Shown: positions 7,750 to 16,235, numbered from the stretch's first letter. The stretch: DNA of 32,209 nucleotides from CAZZKE01 sp964655005 (GCA_964655005.1 CAZZKE010000029.1:1-32209), one strand, 5' to 3'. Notes: generated by a model not told the origin, from the sequence alone. A program made the numbers and translations.

Positions 7750-8100
7750 CTACTCGGGAATTTTGACGGTGACTACTATCTGCGAGTACCAGGCCGCGAC
7801 GTTTTTGATGTCTTCAGTACTGAGCATATTGGCGATGATGCTCATTTGCGCGTGCTGGCGCTTGCCGGTCTTGTAATCGGTCAACTGCTCAATCAGGTAT
7901 AATTCCTGCTGACCCGCAAGGTTGGCGGCCATGGGCAAGGTGGCGATCCCGTCCATGCCGTGGCAAATCCGGCAGGTCTGTTTTGCCTTGATCCTTCCGG
8001 CGTCCGGATCACCGGCCGCGGCCGGGCCGTTCATCATCAATGAAAAGGCCAGGCCGGCGGCTAGTGACGGCAGAGTGTATTTTACGATAGATACCTCCAT
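7750..8100 (-). CDS. Small periplasmic class I cytochrome c
   Basis: A 116-residue protein with a hydrophobic signal segment (about residues 8-29, ending in GPAAAG) and one haem-attachment site CRICH (C43, C46, H47). A downstream methionine (AQMS or ANM) may be the axial ligand. It resembles the single-domain cytochromes of the c4/c5/c553 group and would carry electrons in the periplasm; its partner is unknown. It starts 9 nt after degP on the same strand, so translational coupling is likely. The ATG at 8100 lacks a good ribosome binding site; a strong GGAGG occurs just inside the coding sequence (codons 1-3) but no ATG/GTG/TTG follows it at the right distance in frame. Confidence 0.9.
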   Translation of the reverse strand: MEVSIVKYTLPSLAAGLAFSLMMNGPAAAGDPDAGRIKAKQTCRICHGMDGIATLPMAANLAGQQELYLIEQLTDYKTGKRQHAQMSIIANMLSTEDIKNVAAWYSQIVVTVKIPE

Positions 8101-8109
8101 CGGTCGGGA

Positions 8110-9594
8110 TTATTTTTCCTTTTCGATTTTCAGGGCGACGAAACGGAGTCCCGACTGTCCTTCGATCAAAAACAGCGCCCTTTTGCGACCGTTTTTGCGG
8201 GCCGCATTTATTTTTTCAATCACCTGGGCCGGAGTCTTGACTTCATTCTGGCTGACCTCGACGATCAAATCACCCGGTCGGATGCCCTTTTCGGCGGCGC
8301 CGCCGTCCTGTTTGACCTCGGTAACGACAACGCCACGAGCTTCCTTGTCCAGCTTGAACTGCTCGCGCAGGGCCGGCGATAATTCGGCCATCGCCAGGCC
8401 CAGCGGTTCGATCATACGATCACCGCTGCGGTTGCCGGGCTTGGCTTTTTCGTCAAGCGCCGCAACCACTTCGCTTTCGTCCATCTGGCCGATAACGACG
8501 GAAATCGTCTTCTTTTCACCATCGCGCCAGACCGTTACATCGACCGGTTTGTCGATTTCGGTTTCGGCGACGATACGCGGCAGCTTGCGCATTTCCGGAA
8601 CCTGCTTGCCGTTGAATTTCAGGATTACATCGCCGGTCTTGATGCCCGACTTTTCCGCCGGACCGCCTTTAATCAGACTGGCGACCAGGGCGCCATGAGG
8701 CTTGTCCAAGCCGAGGGTTTCCGCGATTTCCTTGGTCACCGCCTGAATATGAACACCCAGCCAGCCACGCTTGACCTCGCCAAATTTAATCAGCTGCGCG
8801 ACGATCGGCTTGGCGCCGGAACTGGGAATGGCGAAACCGATACCGACACTGCCTCCCGATGGTGAATAGATAGCCGAGTTGATGCCGATAACCTCGCCGG
8901 CCATATTGAACATCGGACCGCCCGAGTTCCCCCGGTTGATCGATGCGTCCGTCTGAAGGAAGTTATCATATGGGCCGGAGCGGATATCCCGGCCACGGGC
9001 CGAAATAATACCGGATGTAACCGTCCCGCCGAGGCCGAACGGATTGCCGATGGCGACGATCCAGTCGCCGACCCTGGCCTTATCGGAATCACCGAAGCGC
9101 ACCGACGGCAAATTGCGATCGGTGGTCACCTTAAGCACCGCCAAATCGGTCTTGGCGTCACGACCGACCAGGGTCGCGTCCAGGCGGCTGTTGTCTTGCA
9201 GAATAACGGTGATCTCGTCGGCATCCTGAATAACGTGGTTGTTGGTCACCACATAGCTGTCGCCATTACTGCGGGTATCGATAATAAAGCCCGACCCCAA
9301 CGACGTCGCCTTGCGTTTTCGCGGCCCGCCATTAGGCACGTTGCGGTCGAAGAATTCCTTAAAGAAATCCTCGAACGGCGATCCCGGCGGCAGTTGCGGC
9401 ATTTGCGGGCCATTGCGTCCCTCGATTACCTGGGTCGTCGAAACGTTGACCACGGCGGGAAGCAGTCTTTCGGCCAGATCGGCGAAACTATCCGGCACCT
9501 GCTTGGCATGGACCGGGAATGACGTGATTATCATCGCAAAGGCGAGCGTAATCGCCCCGGCACGATATTTCAGGGAATTGGCTATATGGTTCAT
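8110..9594 (-). CDS. degP: Do-like periplasmic serine protease (DegP/MucD family)
   Basis: An envelope protease/chaperone of the HtrA family. The signal peptide covers about residues 1-30 (cleavage likely after FPVHA). The trypsin-like domain has the full triad, H120 (TNNHVI), D150 (KTDLAVL) and S224 (RGNSGGP). Two PDZ domains follow (about 275-370 and 390-485; RGWLGVHIQ and ARGVVVTEV mark their starts). Length 494 is typical. It lies downstream of hflK-hflC on the same strand with a 172-nt gap containing a strong hairpin, so it may have its own promoter. HflKC modulates FtsH while DegP clears misfolded periplasmic proteins, so the cluster serves membrane and envelope proteostasis. MucD is an alternative name. 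Confidence 0.95.
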   Translation of the reverse strand: MNHIANSLKYRAGAITLAFAMIITSFPVHAKQVPDSFADLAERLLPAVVNVSTTQVIEGRNGPQMPQLPPGSPFEDFFKEFFDRNVPNGGPRKRKATSLGSGFIIDTRSNGDSYVVTNNHVIQDADEITVILQDNSRLDATLVGRDAKTDLAVLKVTTDRNLPSVRFGDSDKARVGDWIVAIGNPFGLGGTVTSGIISARGRDIRSGPYDNFLQTDASINRGNSGGPMFNMAGEVIGINSAIYSPSGGSVGIGFAIPSSGAKPIVAQLIKFGEVKRGWLGVHIQAVTKEIAETLGLDKPHGALVASLIKGGPAEKSGIKTGDVILKFNGKQVPEMRKLPRIVAETEIDKPVDVTVWRDGEKKTISVVIGQMDESEVVAALDEKAKPGNRSGDRMIEPLGLAMAELSPALREQFKLDKEARGVVVTEVKQDGGAAEKGIRPGDLIVEVSQNEVKTPAQVIEKINAARKNGRKRALFLIEGQSGLRFVALKIEKEK

Positions 9595-9719
9595 GGCTTG
9601 AATATCTCCGTACTAGGCGGCGTTGCGCCTGTGTTGTAAGCGTTGATTACGGTGATGATCTTTTTCTACCCTGAATGTGTTAGAAGTGCGGCTTTTTTAA
9701 CACGTTTATGTGATTTTTC

Positions 9720-9751
9720 GCGGCCCCCGGCCAGGCAACGCCGGGGGCCGC
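9720..9751 (-). terminator. Strong 12-bp hairpin after hflC (terminator or mRNA stabiliser)
   Basis: GCGGCCCCCGGC (9720-9731) and GCCGGGGGCCGC (9740-9751) form a perfect 12-bp stem with an 8-nt loop, 16 nt beyond the hflC stop. On the minus strand it is followed by GAAAAATC, so there is no U tract and it is not a canonical intrinsic terminator. It may separate hflKC from degP expression by stopping or stabilising the mRNA 3' end. Confidence 0.5.
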
Positions 9752-9766
9752 CGATCGTATCGAAAA

Positions 9767-10642
9767 TCACCTTTTCTTGTTGCCCGCAGCGACCCCGAAG
9801 AACCGCAAGAAATCGCTGTCCGGTGAAAGCACCATCGTGGTGCCCTTGGCAAAAGCCTTGTCGTAAGCTTCCATCGAGCGGTAAAAAGCGAAGAAACCCG
9901 GGTCCTGTCCAAACGCATTATTAAGGATCTTGGTACGGGCGCCTTCACCTTCACCACGGGCAATTTCCGCCTTCTTCTGGGCGTTGGCCAGAATTATCGT
10001 GCGCTCGCGGTCGGCACCGGCCTGAATCTTGGCCTTTTCCTCTTCGCCCTTGGCCCGCAATTCAGCGGCCTGGGCGACCCGCGACGACCGCATTCGGGTA
10101 TACACGGCCTGCGACGTGGTGTCGGGCAGGTCAGTGCGCCCGATCCGGACATCTATCACCTCGACGCCAAAATCCGGGGCCTGTGATTTAAGCTGCGCGC
10201 TTATCAGCTTCATCACATTGTCCCGTTTCTCGGTCAGCAAATCGCCGAGCAGGACCTTGCCGACTTCGGCTCGCACCGCCGAATTCAGCCGGCCGCCGAA
10301 GACGGCGCGAAATTCACGATCGGTCGATACCTTTTTGCGGAATTCCAGCGGATCAACTATGCGGTATCTGGCGAAGCTGTCGACATTGACGCGTTTCTGG
10401 TCCTGCAGGATGACTTCCTGCGGTCGGGGGTCCAGGTCGAGAATGCGGCGGTCGAAGTATTCCACGTTCTGAATAAACGGTAACTTGAATTTCAGGCCAG
10501 GTTCACGCTCGACCCGGATCGGATCGCCGAATTGCAGGACCAGGGCCTGCGACGCCTGATGCACCGTAAACATGGTGCTGTTGGCGACAATGCCGCCGAC
10601 CACGACGATAACGCCAAGAATGGCGAGAAATGTCCTGTTCAT
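9767..10642 (-). CDS. hflC: HflC, band-7/SPFH protein regulating FtsH
   Basis: HflC forms a large membrane complex with HflK around FtsH and modulates its proteolysis of membrane proteins. One N-terminal transmembrane segment (about residues 5-22, FLAILGVIVVVGGIVANS) is followed by the SPFH domain (QALVLQFGDPIRVEREPGLK) and a charged helical region (AAELRAKGEEEKAKIQAGAD) that is probably coiled coil. The 291-residue length is normal. A TTG at 10645 precedes, but the ATG at 10642 overlaps the hflK stop in a TGATG arrangement, the standard translational coupling, so I use it. Confidence 0.95.
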   Translation of the reverse strand: MNRTFLAILGVIVVVGGIVANSTMFTVHQASQALVLQFGDPIRVEREPGLKFKLPFIQNVEYFDRRILDLDPRPQEVILQDQKRVNVDSFARYRIVDPLEFRKKVSTDREFRAVFGGRLNSAVRAEVGKVLLGDLLTEKRDNVMKLISAQLKSQAPDFGVEVIDVRIGRTDLPDTTSQAVYTRMRSSRVAQAAELRAKGEEEKAKIQAGADRERTIILANAQKKAEIARGEGEGARTKILNNAFGQDPGFFAFYRSMEAYDKAFAKGTTMVLSPDSDFLRFFGVAAGNKKR

Positions 10643-11715
10643 CAATTTGTCCCCGCGTTCTTGGGTTGCAGTTCCGGCAACGGCAGATAAGGAATAACGC
10701 CCGCCCCGCCCTTGTTGTCGATGATGACCTTGTTCGAATTTTGCAGGACACTCTGCATGCGTTCGATATACAGGCGCTCGGTGGTGACTTCCTTTCCGGT
10801 CTTGTAAGCTTCATAGACGGACAGGAAGCGTTGCGCTTCACCTTCGGCCTCGCGGGTGACCTTTTCCTTGTAGGCAAGCGCCGCCTGGATCATGCGGGCG
10901 GCCTCGCCCTTGGCCCTCGGCACGATGCCGTTACGATAGGTGATCGCCTCGTTGACGCTGCGTTCCTGGTCTTGTTTGGCGCGCTGAACGTCGTTGAAGG
11001 CATCGATCACCTCGGACGGCGGATCGACCTTCTGCTGTTTGATCTCGACGACGAATACGCCGGCCCCGTAACTGTCGAGAATCGACTGCAACAGCTCCTT
11101 GGTCTGGGCTTCGACCGCGCCGCGCTTGACCGTCAGGGCGTCTTCCAGAGTGGTCTGGCCGATAACTTCACGAATGGCGCTTTCGGCGGAAATCTTGACG
11201 GTGGCTTCCGGGTTGCGAATGTTAAACAGGAAATCGGCGGCATTCTTGATGCGCCACTGGACCACAAAATCGACATCGATGATGTTCTGGTCGCCGGTCA
11301 GCATCAGGCTTTCCTGAGGTACGTCACGAACTCCGGCGCCCCGGTCATTGCCGTTCGTCCGAAACCCGATAGCGATCTGGTTGGTGAATTCGACGTTCGG
11401 CTTGAAGACCTGCCCGATTGGCCCCGGCGGCCAGTAATTCAGGCCCGGCGTCGTCACCTTGACGAACTTGCCGAACAACAGCTCGACACCCTGTTCGCCC
11501 GGCTGTACCCGGTAAAAACCGCTGGCCAGCCAGATAGCGATGGCCGCGATAACGATCAGGATGAAACCGCGCGACGGTCCTAAACCGCCCGGCAGTATCT
11601 GTTTGAACTTGTTCTGGCTGCGGCGCAGCAGTTCTTCGATGTCGGGCGGCTGCGGCGATTGCGGGCCGCGGCCCCAAGGGCCCTGACCACCGCCGCCTTG
11701 CGGATTCCATGCCAT
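10642..11715 (-). CDS. hflK: HflK, band-7/SPFH protein regulating FtsH
   Basis: The larger partner of HflC. A Gly/Pro-rich cytoplasmic N-terminus (WNPQGGGGQGPWGRGPQ) is followed by a transmembrane segment at about residues 50-66 (FILIVIAAIAIWLASGF), the SPFH domain (RVQPGEQGVELLFGKFVKVT) and a helical region. The C-terminal tail ends PKNAGTN. The 357 residues match the family. AAAAGGA upstream of the ATG provides the ribosome binding site. It is the first gene of the hflK-hflC pair and is divergent from apbC across a 182-nt gap that holds a possible promoter for this operon. Confidence 0.95.
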   Translation of the reverse strand: MAWNPQGGGGQGPWGRGPQSPQPPDIEELLRRSQNKFKQILPGGLGPSRGFILIVIAAIAIWLASGFYRVQPGEQGVELLFGKFVKVTTPGLNYWPPGPIGQVFKPNVEFTNQIAIGFRTNGNDRGAGVRDVPQESLMLTGDQNIIDVDFVVQWRIKNAADFLFNIRNPEATVKISAESAIREVIGQTTLEDALTVKRGAVEAQTKELLQSILDSYGAGVFVVEIKQQKVDPPSEVIDAFNDVQRAKQDQERSVNEAITYRNGIVPRAKGEAARMIQAALAYKEKVTREAEGEAQRFLSVYEAYKTGKEVTTERLYIERMQSVLQNSNKVIIDNKGGAGVIPYLPLPELQPKNAGTN

Positions 11716-11801
11716 AAAAATATCGTCCTTTTTAATTTGGCCATAAGACCGGGCTTGTATTTTAAATTTCTAATGTTACTTCATACAACAATTGCACTGC
11801 C

Positions 11802-11829
11802 TTATAGGACAGCTAGCGCGACGGTGCAA
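11802..11829 (-). promoter_or_regulatory. Possible promoter for hflK-hflC
   Basis: On the minus strand TTGCAC (11829-11824) and CTATAA (11807-11802) are separated by 16 nt, a plausible sigma-70 or sigma-32-like spacing. The extended -10 reads CCTATAAGG. It would give an hflK leader of about 80 nt. The match is to short consensus strings only. The rest of the divergent gap (11716-11897) is AT-rich and shows nothing else definite. Confidence 0.3.
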
Positions 11830-11897
11830 CGGCGGGAAATACCGCTTGCCGCCGCAGCACCAGTCGGATATCGGTTTATTTTATGGAGATTTCAAGC

Positions 11898-13040
11898 ATG
11901 TCGGCGATAAATGAGGAACTAATTCTGGATACCCTCAAGGGAATCAAGGATGGCGAGGAAGATATTGTCGCCAAGGGAATGGTTTCGGGGCTGCAAATCA
12001 AGGACGGTCATGTCGCCTTCGCTATCGAAGTCGATGCCGAACGCGGCCCCCGGATGGAACCCCTTCGCAAGCAGGCGGAAAAAGCCGTTCACGCCCTGGA
12101 TGGCGTATTGTCGGCAACCGTGGTGCTGACCGCCGAGCGGCAGGGCGACAGCGGCAGCGCCGCCAGCGCGCCGGCGCAAAACCAGGGCGGGAACGATCGT
12201 CCGCATCCGGCGGGCACCGGCCCCGACGCAATCATGCTGCCCGGCGTCAAGTCGATAATCGCCGTGGCCTCGGGTAAAGGCGGCGTCGGCAAATCGACCA
12301 CCTCGGTCAATCTGGCCATGGCCCTGGCCGCCGAAGGCCACAAGGTGGGCATTCTGGATGCCGATATTTACGGGCCTTCGATTCCGCGAATGCTGGGCAT
12401 AACCGGCGAACCTTCGTCGAGCGATGGCCAGCGGCTGGACCCGATGATCGGGCATGGCGTCAAGTGCATGTCCATGGGCTTTCTGATCGAAGAGGAAACG
12501 CCGGTTATCTGGCGCGGGCCAATGGCCCAGACGGCGCTGCAACAGATGATGCGCGACGTAAACTGGGGCGAGTTGGATGTGCTGGTGGTCGATATGCCGC
12601 CGGGCACGGGCGATGTCCAGTTGACCATGGCCCAGCAGGTGCCGCTGGCCGGCGCCATCATCGTTTCCACGCCACAGGACCTGGCCCTGGCCGACGCCCG
12701 GCGCGGCCTTAACATGTTCCGCAAGGTCAACGTGCCGGTGTTTGGCATTATCGAAAACATGAGCTACTTTACCTGTCCCCATTGCGGCGAAAAATCGGAC
12801 ATCTTCAGCCATGGCGGCGCCAGGGCCGAAGCGGACTTGCTAAGCATGGATTTCCTGGGTGAAATTCCGCTCGCCATTTCCATTCGCGAAACATCGGACG
12901 GCGGCGACCCGATTGTCGTTAGCGAACCTGACGGCGAACATACCAAGGCCTATCGCGCCATCGCCGCGAAGGTATCGCAGAAAATAGCGCAGGGCCTGGC
13001 CGGCAAGGAAGCGACCACACCTAAAATCGTCGTGCAGTAA
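11898..13040 (+). CDS. apbC: Mrp/NBP35-family Fe-S carrier ATPase (ApbC)
   Basis: A P-loop ATPase that binds a [4Fe-4S] cluster and delivers it to apoproteins. The N-terminal MIP18/DUF59-like domain covers about residues 3-85 (ILDTLKGIKDGEEDIVAKGM). A Ser/Ala/Gly-rich linker follows, then the deviant Walker A SGKGGVGKSTT (about 125-135), VDMPPGTGD, and the cluster-binding pair CPHC (in YFTCPHCGEKSDIF). I start at the ATG at 11898 because GGAG lies 9 nt upstream; an in-frame ATG at 11883 has weaker support. The protein is then 380 residues. It is divergent from hflK and convergent with the response regulator (3-nt gap). Confidence 0.94.
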   Translation: MSAINEELILDTLKGIKDGEEDIVAKGMVSGLQIKDGHVAFAIEVDAERGPRMEPLRKQAEKAVHALDGVLSATVVLTAERQGDSGSAASAPAQNQGGNDRPHPAGTGPDAIMLPGVKSIIAVASGKGGVGKSTTSVNLAMALAAEGHKVGILDADIYGPSIPRMLGITGEPSSSDGQRLDPMIGHGVKCMSMGFLIEEETPVIWRGPMAQTALQQMMRDVNWGELDVLVVDMPPGTGDVQLTMAQQVPLAGAIIVSTPQDLALADARRGLNMFRKVNVPVFGIIENMSYFTCPHCGEKSDIFSHGGARAEADLLSMDFLGEIPLAISIRETSDGGDPIVVSEPDGEHTKAYRAIAAKVSQKIAQGLAGKEATTPKIVVQ

Positions 13041-13043
13041 AAT

Positions 13044-13553
13044 TCAGGTCGGGGTTTTGGTGGCGTCGATGGCTTTCGAGACGGCTTCGCTCATGCCGCA
13101 GGTGCATTCCTTGTCGGCGTCTATCTTGCAGTCATCGCGATGACGGGCGAACTGCAACAAGCCATATACGGCGTTCTTAAGGCTGACGCTTGACCTTTCC
13201 ATGGTCCGCCCGACAATCAGCCTCAGGTAATCTTCGTCATAGGGCTTGTGGATGTAGTCGTTGGCGCCTTCGCGAAAGCACTGGACTATAACCCGCTGGC
13301 TGGAATCTCCGGTCAGCATGATCACCGGATTGGACAGCCGCTTGGTGCGTAATTCCCGCAAGGCGGTAAGCCCATCCATGCCCGGCATATGATAATCGAG
13401 CAGGATCATATCCGGATTGTGCAGACGGACATGCTGGACCATGCCCTCGGCATTTTCCAGTTCCGTGACCGTATAACCGGCGCCCCTAAGTAATTGCGCC
13501 GTATAAGAGCGGATCACCTTGTCGTCATCTATTAAGAGTATATCATTAGTCAT
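13044..13553 (-). CDS. Stand-alone response-regulator receiver protein with Cys-containing tail
   Basis: A receiver domain fills residues 1-120: acidic pair D10-D11, phospho-acceptor D53 (ILLDYHMPG), T81 (IMLTGD) and K103 (IHKPYD), all as in active receivers. There is no DNA-binding or enzymatic output domain. The roughly 50-residue C-terminal tail contains C142, C150 and C152 (DDCKIDADKECTCGMSEA), which could bind a metal or be redox-active; this is inference. It follows cheZ by 160 nt on the same strand, so a CheZ-type phosphatase may dephosphorylate it. No clear Shine-Dalgarno precedes the ATG, and the 13554-13713 gap may hold its own promoter. Confidence 0.88.
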   Translation of the reverse strand: MTNDILLIDDDKVIRSYTAQLLRGAGYTVTELENAEGMVQHVRLHNPDMILLDYHMPGMDGLTALRELRTKRLSNPVIMLTGDSSQRVIVQCFREGANDYIHKPYDEDYLRLIVGRTMERSSVSLKNAVYGLLQFARHRDDCKIDADKECTCGMSEAVSKAIDATKTPT

Positions 13554-13713
13554 GATTGGTTCTATATGGGGGCCATAGAGTCGTATTCAACAAATATTCA
13601 TGATGAAATTGAATTTCCATCCTGTTAAGGGTGATATGGTAGTGAATTGACAATAATTCCACTGCTAACCGGACTCTCTGACGGAAGCCTGGGCACTTCG
13701 ACTTAAATAATTA

Positions 13714-14427
13714 CTAATCGAACAGGGCATCGATATCGTCCTGGTTGATGCCCTTGCCTTCGTGCTGTGGGCCCTGCAACAAGGCGGCGTCGCCTTCGGC
13801 TTCGTCCCTTTCGAATTCGGCGAATTCATCGGCGCCCCAAATGCCGATCATCGTGAGAATACGTTCTTCCAGGAAATTGATTATCTTGACCACCTTGTTG
13901 GTGCGCTGGCCGCTGATATCCTGAAAATTGCAGGCTTCGAGAATATTGATGGTCTTGCCAGAAACTTCATCGAGCATGGCGATGGCGCCGACATCGCTGC
14001 TGCGGTCCTTGAGTTTATCGACCAGTTCATCAATTTCTTCGGTGGCGTTTAAAATCCGGTGCGTCGCCTGTTCCGTGGCATCGACAATGGCGCCGAGTTC
14101 CATCGCCGCGCTGGTCAGGCGGTCATCTTTATCATCGGGATGACGGATCGAGGCGATTTCCTTCTTGGTGTCCTCGATATGGTCCCGCAGGTCGCGCAAT
14201 TGCTCGTTAAGCGTGTTAACTTCCGGCAGGTTGTCCGGCAACTGCGGCGTCACCTTTACTTCCACCAGTTTCCGCAATTCCCGGATCGCCGTCAGCACTT
14301 GCGAATTATCGACGGCAATACTACCGCCACTACCGCCGGCAGGGGCGTCTTCGGGAAGCTCTCCCCCGCGCATTTCGATTAACCTGCGCTCTGCGGAATA
14401 GAGCCTTCTGCCTTTTATCTTAGCCAT
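13714..14427 (-). CDS. cheZ: CheZ-family protein phosphatase
   Basis: A CheZ-like phosphatase that accelerates loss of phosphate from a receiver domain. The catalytic segment ACNFQDISGQR is at residues 165-175; D170 and Q174 correspond to E. coli CheZ D143 and Q147. The protein is mostly long helices (DDRLTSAAMELGAIVDATEQ, then a leucine-rich arm), as expected for the four-helix hairpin. The C-terminal NQDDIDALFD resembles the receiver-docking tail. A disordered Gly-rich stretch lies at about 21-36. GGTGG lies upstream of the ATG. No chemotaxis or flagellar genes are in the window, so its partner is more likely the receiver protein encoded next to it than a cheY here. Confidence 0.88.
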   Translation of the reverse strand: MAKIKGRRLYSAERRLIEMRGGELPEDAPAGGSGGSIAVDNSQVLTAIRELRKLVEVKVTPQLPDNLPEVNTLNEQLRDLRDHIEDTKKEIASIRHPDDKDDRLTSAAMELGAIVDATEQATHRILNATEEIDELVDKLKDRSSDVGAIAMLDEVSGKTINILEACNFQDISGQRTNKVVKIINFLEERILTMIGIWGADEFAEFERDEAEGDAALLQGPQHEGKGINQDDIDALFD

Positions 14428-14501
14428 ATTTTTCCCACCAAAAACAGTACGCGTTACTCTTCAGGTTGTATTAATGTGCGAAATGGCGTGAAAAGCAAAA
14501 A

Positions 14502-14750
14502 CTAAATGCGGGCCTGACGGGCAATATCTTTATCCATCATTTTCTCAAACCTGTCCCACATCAGGCCGACGATCTCCGGATCATCCATCGACATCATCAT
14601 CGCCAGGGCCAACAGAACGTGGTGGGGGACCGCCGCAGTCAGGCCGACATCGGATACATGGGCGCTGATTTTGCCCTGGTCATCCCAGACCAGCGCCACG
14701 TCTTTAGGGCCAAGCTCTATCGTCTGGGTTACCCGCAGGTCCTTCTGCAT
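14502..14750 (-). CDS. Small conserved-looking hypothetical protein
   Basis: An 82-residue protein I do not recognise. It begins MQKDLRVTQTIELGPKDVAL and has a short beta-rich first half (VALVWDDQGKISAHVSD) and a helical second half with a Met-rich stretch (ALAMMMSMDDPEIVGLMWDR). No signal peptide or cysteine is present. I start at the ATG at 14750, which has AGAGG about 5 nt upstream; an upstream GTG extension to 14774 is possible. It lies between folA and cheZ on the same strand (51-nt and 74-nt gaps), so it may belong with the signalling pair, but this is only context. Confidence 0.7.
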   Translation of the reverse strand: MQKDLRVTQTIELGPKDVALVWDDQGKISAHVSDVGLTAAVPHHVLLALAMMMSMDDPEIVGLMWDRFEKMMDKDIARQARI

Positions 14751-14801
14751 GTCAGCCTCTGGATTGCGAATCACTATCCCGCCAGTAGAGCCGACGAATC
14801 G

Positions 14802-15317
14802 TTAGCTTTTCCCTAATACGGGTGGCGCCCGATCCAGAATGGTCAAGTCATAGGCCGGCGTTTCGGCCTCCGCCGGCACCTCGCGGCGCCAGGTTTCCCG
14901 CCAGGCCGCGTGGTCGAAATTGTCCAGCCGGGCGTTGCCGTCAGGGTTCAGGTGAACTTCCGTCAGGTAAATCCGGTCCGCCAACGGCAGCGCCTGACGA
15001 TAGATTTCGGCGCCGCCGATAATCATTATTTCGGCTGAATCATCGACCAGGCTGCGGGCCAGTTCAATGGCCTGATCCAGGCTGTGGCGAACCCGGGCGC
15101 CTTCGGCCCTGAAATTCCGGTCGCGGGTAATCACTATGTTGGGCCGGTCGGGCAGCGGTCGGCCCAGCGAGTCCCAGGTCTTGCGGCCCATGACCACGGG
15201 CTTGCCCAGCGTATGCCGCCTGAAAAACCGAAGATCGCCCGGAATATGCCACGGCATGCCGCCATCGCGACCGATGACCCGGTTTTCCGCCATCGCCACG
15301 ATCAGCGATATACGCAT
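14802..15317 (-). CDS. folA: Dihydrofolate reductase
   Basis: A 171-residue type I DHFR that regenerates tetrahydrofolate consumed by ThyA. Recognisable segments: SLIVAMAENRVIGRDGGMPW (Met20-type loop), the substrate-binding IPGDLRFFRRHTLGKPVVMG, GRKTWDSLGRPLP, and IMIIGGAEIYRQAL with the NADPH-binding glycines. The acidic catalytic residue is in PGDLRFF. The start ATG at 15317 overlaps the thyA stop (TGATG), showing tight translational coupling. Nothing suggests an antifolate-resistant plasmid type. Confidence 0.96.
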   Translation of the reverse strand: MRISLIVAMAENRVIGRDGGMPWHIPGDLRFFRRHTLGKPVVMGRKTWDSLGRPLPDRPNIVITRDRNFRAEGARVRHSLDQAIELARSLVDDSAEIMIIGGAEIYRQALPLADRIYLTEVHLNPDGNARLDNFDHAAWRETWRREVPAEAETPAYDLTILDRAPPVLGKS

Positions 15318-16111
15318 CAGACGGCGACCGGGGCGGCGATATGGGGGTGGCTTCGATAATCCAGCAGGGAAAAATCATCGTATTTGAAGGCGAACAGGTC
15401 GGTGATGGACGGATCGATCGCCATGCGCGGCAAGGCCAGTGGCTTCCGGCTTAATTGCAGGTCGGCCTGTTCCCGGTGATTGGCGTAAAGGTGGGCGTCG
15501 CCGAAGGTGTGGACAAATTCACCGGGCCGCAACCCGGACACCTGGGCGATCATCAGGGTCAGCAGGGCGTACGATGCGATATTGAAAGGCACGCCAAGGA
15601 AGATATCGGCGCTACGCTGATAAAGCTGGCACGACAGCCGGCCTTCGGCGACATAAAATTGAAACAGGCAATGGCAGGGCGGCAGGGCCATTTGATCGAC
15701 ATCCGCGACGTTCCAGGCGCTGACTATCAGCCGCCGTGAATCCGGATTTGTCCTGATTTGATCGAGGAGCCCCGCAATCTGATCTATATGGCCGCCGTCC
15801 GGGGTTGGCCAGGAACGCCACTGATAGCCGTATATCGGACCCAGATCGCCATTTTCATCGGCCCATTCATCCCAAATTCTGACGCCGTTATCGTGCAGGT
15901 ATTCGATATTGGTATCGCCCGCCAGGAACCACAGCAGTTCATGGATGATCGATTTCAGATGCAGTTTCTTGGTCGTCAGCAGGGGAAAACCGTGTTCCAG
16001 ATCAAACCGCAACTGGGCGCCGAACAACGAACGGGTGCCGGTCCCGGTGCGATCTTCCTTTACCTTGCCCGTGTCACGGATACGAGCCATCAAGTCAAGA
16101 TACTGCCTCAC
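15317..16111 (-). CDS. thyA: Thymidylate synthase
   Basis: ThyA methylates dUMP to dTMP with methylene-tetrahydrofolate. The nucleophile lies in LPPCHCLFQFYV, the folate/dUMP residues in RTGTGTRSLFGAQ and QRSADIFLGVPFNIASYALL, and the C-terminus ends HIAAPVAV. The frame is open to 16153, but the GTG at 16111 gives MRQYLDLMARIRDTG, matching the usual ThyA N-terminus, has AAGGGG about 9 nt upstream, and yields 264 residues, the same as E. coli ThyA. Coupled with folA downstream. The gap to ssrA upstream (16112-16235) shows no further gene. Confidence 0.96.
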   Translation of the reverse strand: MRQYLDLMARIRDTGKVKEDRTGTGTRSLFGAQLRFDLEHGFPLLTTKKLHLKSIIHELLWFLAGDTNIEYLHDNGVRIWDEWADENGDLGPIYGYQWRSWPTPDGGHIDQIAGLLDQIRTNPDSRRLIVSAWNVADVDQMALPPCHCLFQFYVAEGRLSCQLYQRSADIFLGVPFNIASYALLTLMIAQVSGLRPGEFVHTFGDAHLYANHREQADLQLSRKPLALPRMAIDPSITDLFAFKYDDFSLLDYRSHPHIAAPVAV

Positions 16112-16235
16112 CTGCCATGTCCCCTTGAATTCAATTACCGATTCCCCCATCAAAATAACCCATTCAAGGGGCCCTGGTAAGCATTCTTAAAACCGTTCGC
16201 CGGCCCTTCCCTTGTCCGGGCAAAGCCCCTATATT

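Noticed and set aside
13554..13713. Small RNA or tRNA in the gap between cheZ and the response regulator
   Set aside because: No cloverleaf or terminator-like stem recognised; only AT-rich sequence consistent with a promoter.
16212..16235. Promoter for ssrA made of TTGTCC and TATATT
   Set aside because: The two hexamers are only 12 nt apart, too close for sigma-70; TATATT alone may be a -10, but the -35 is unclear, so it was not listed.
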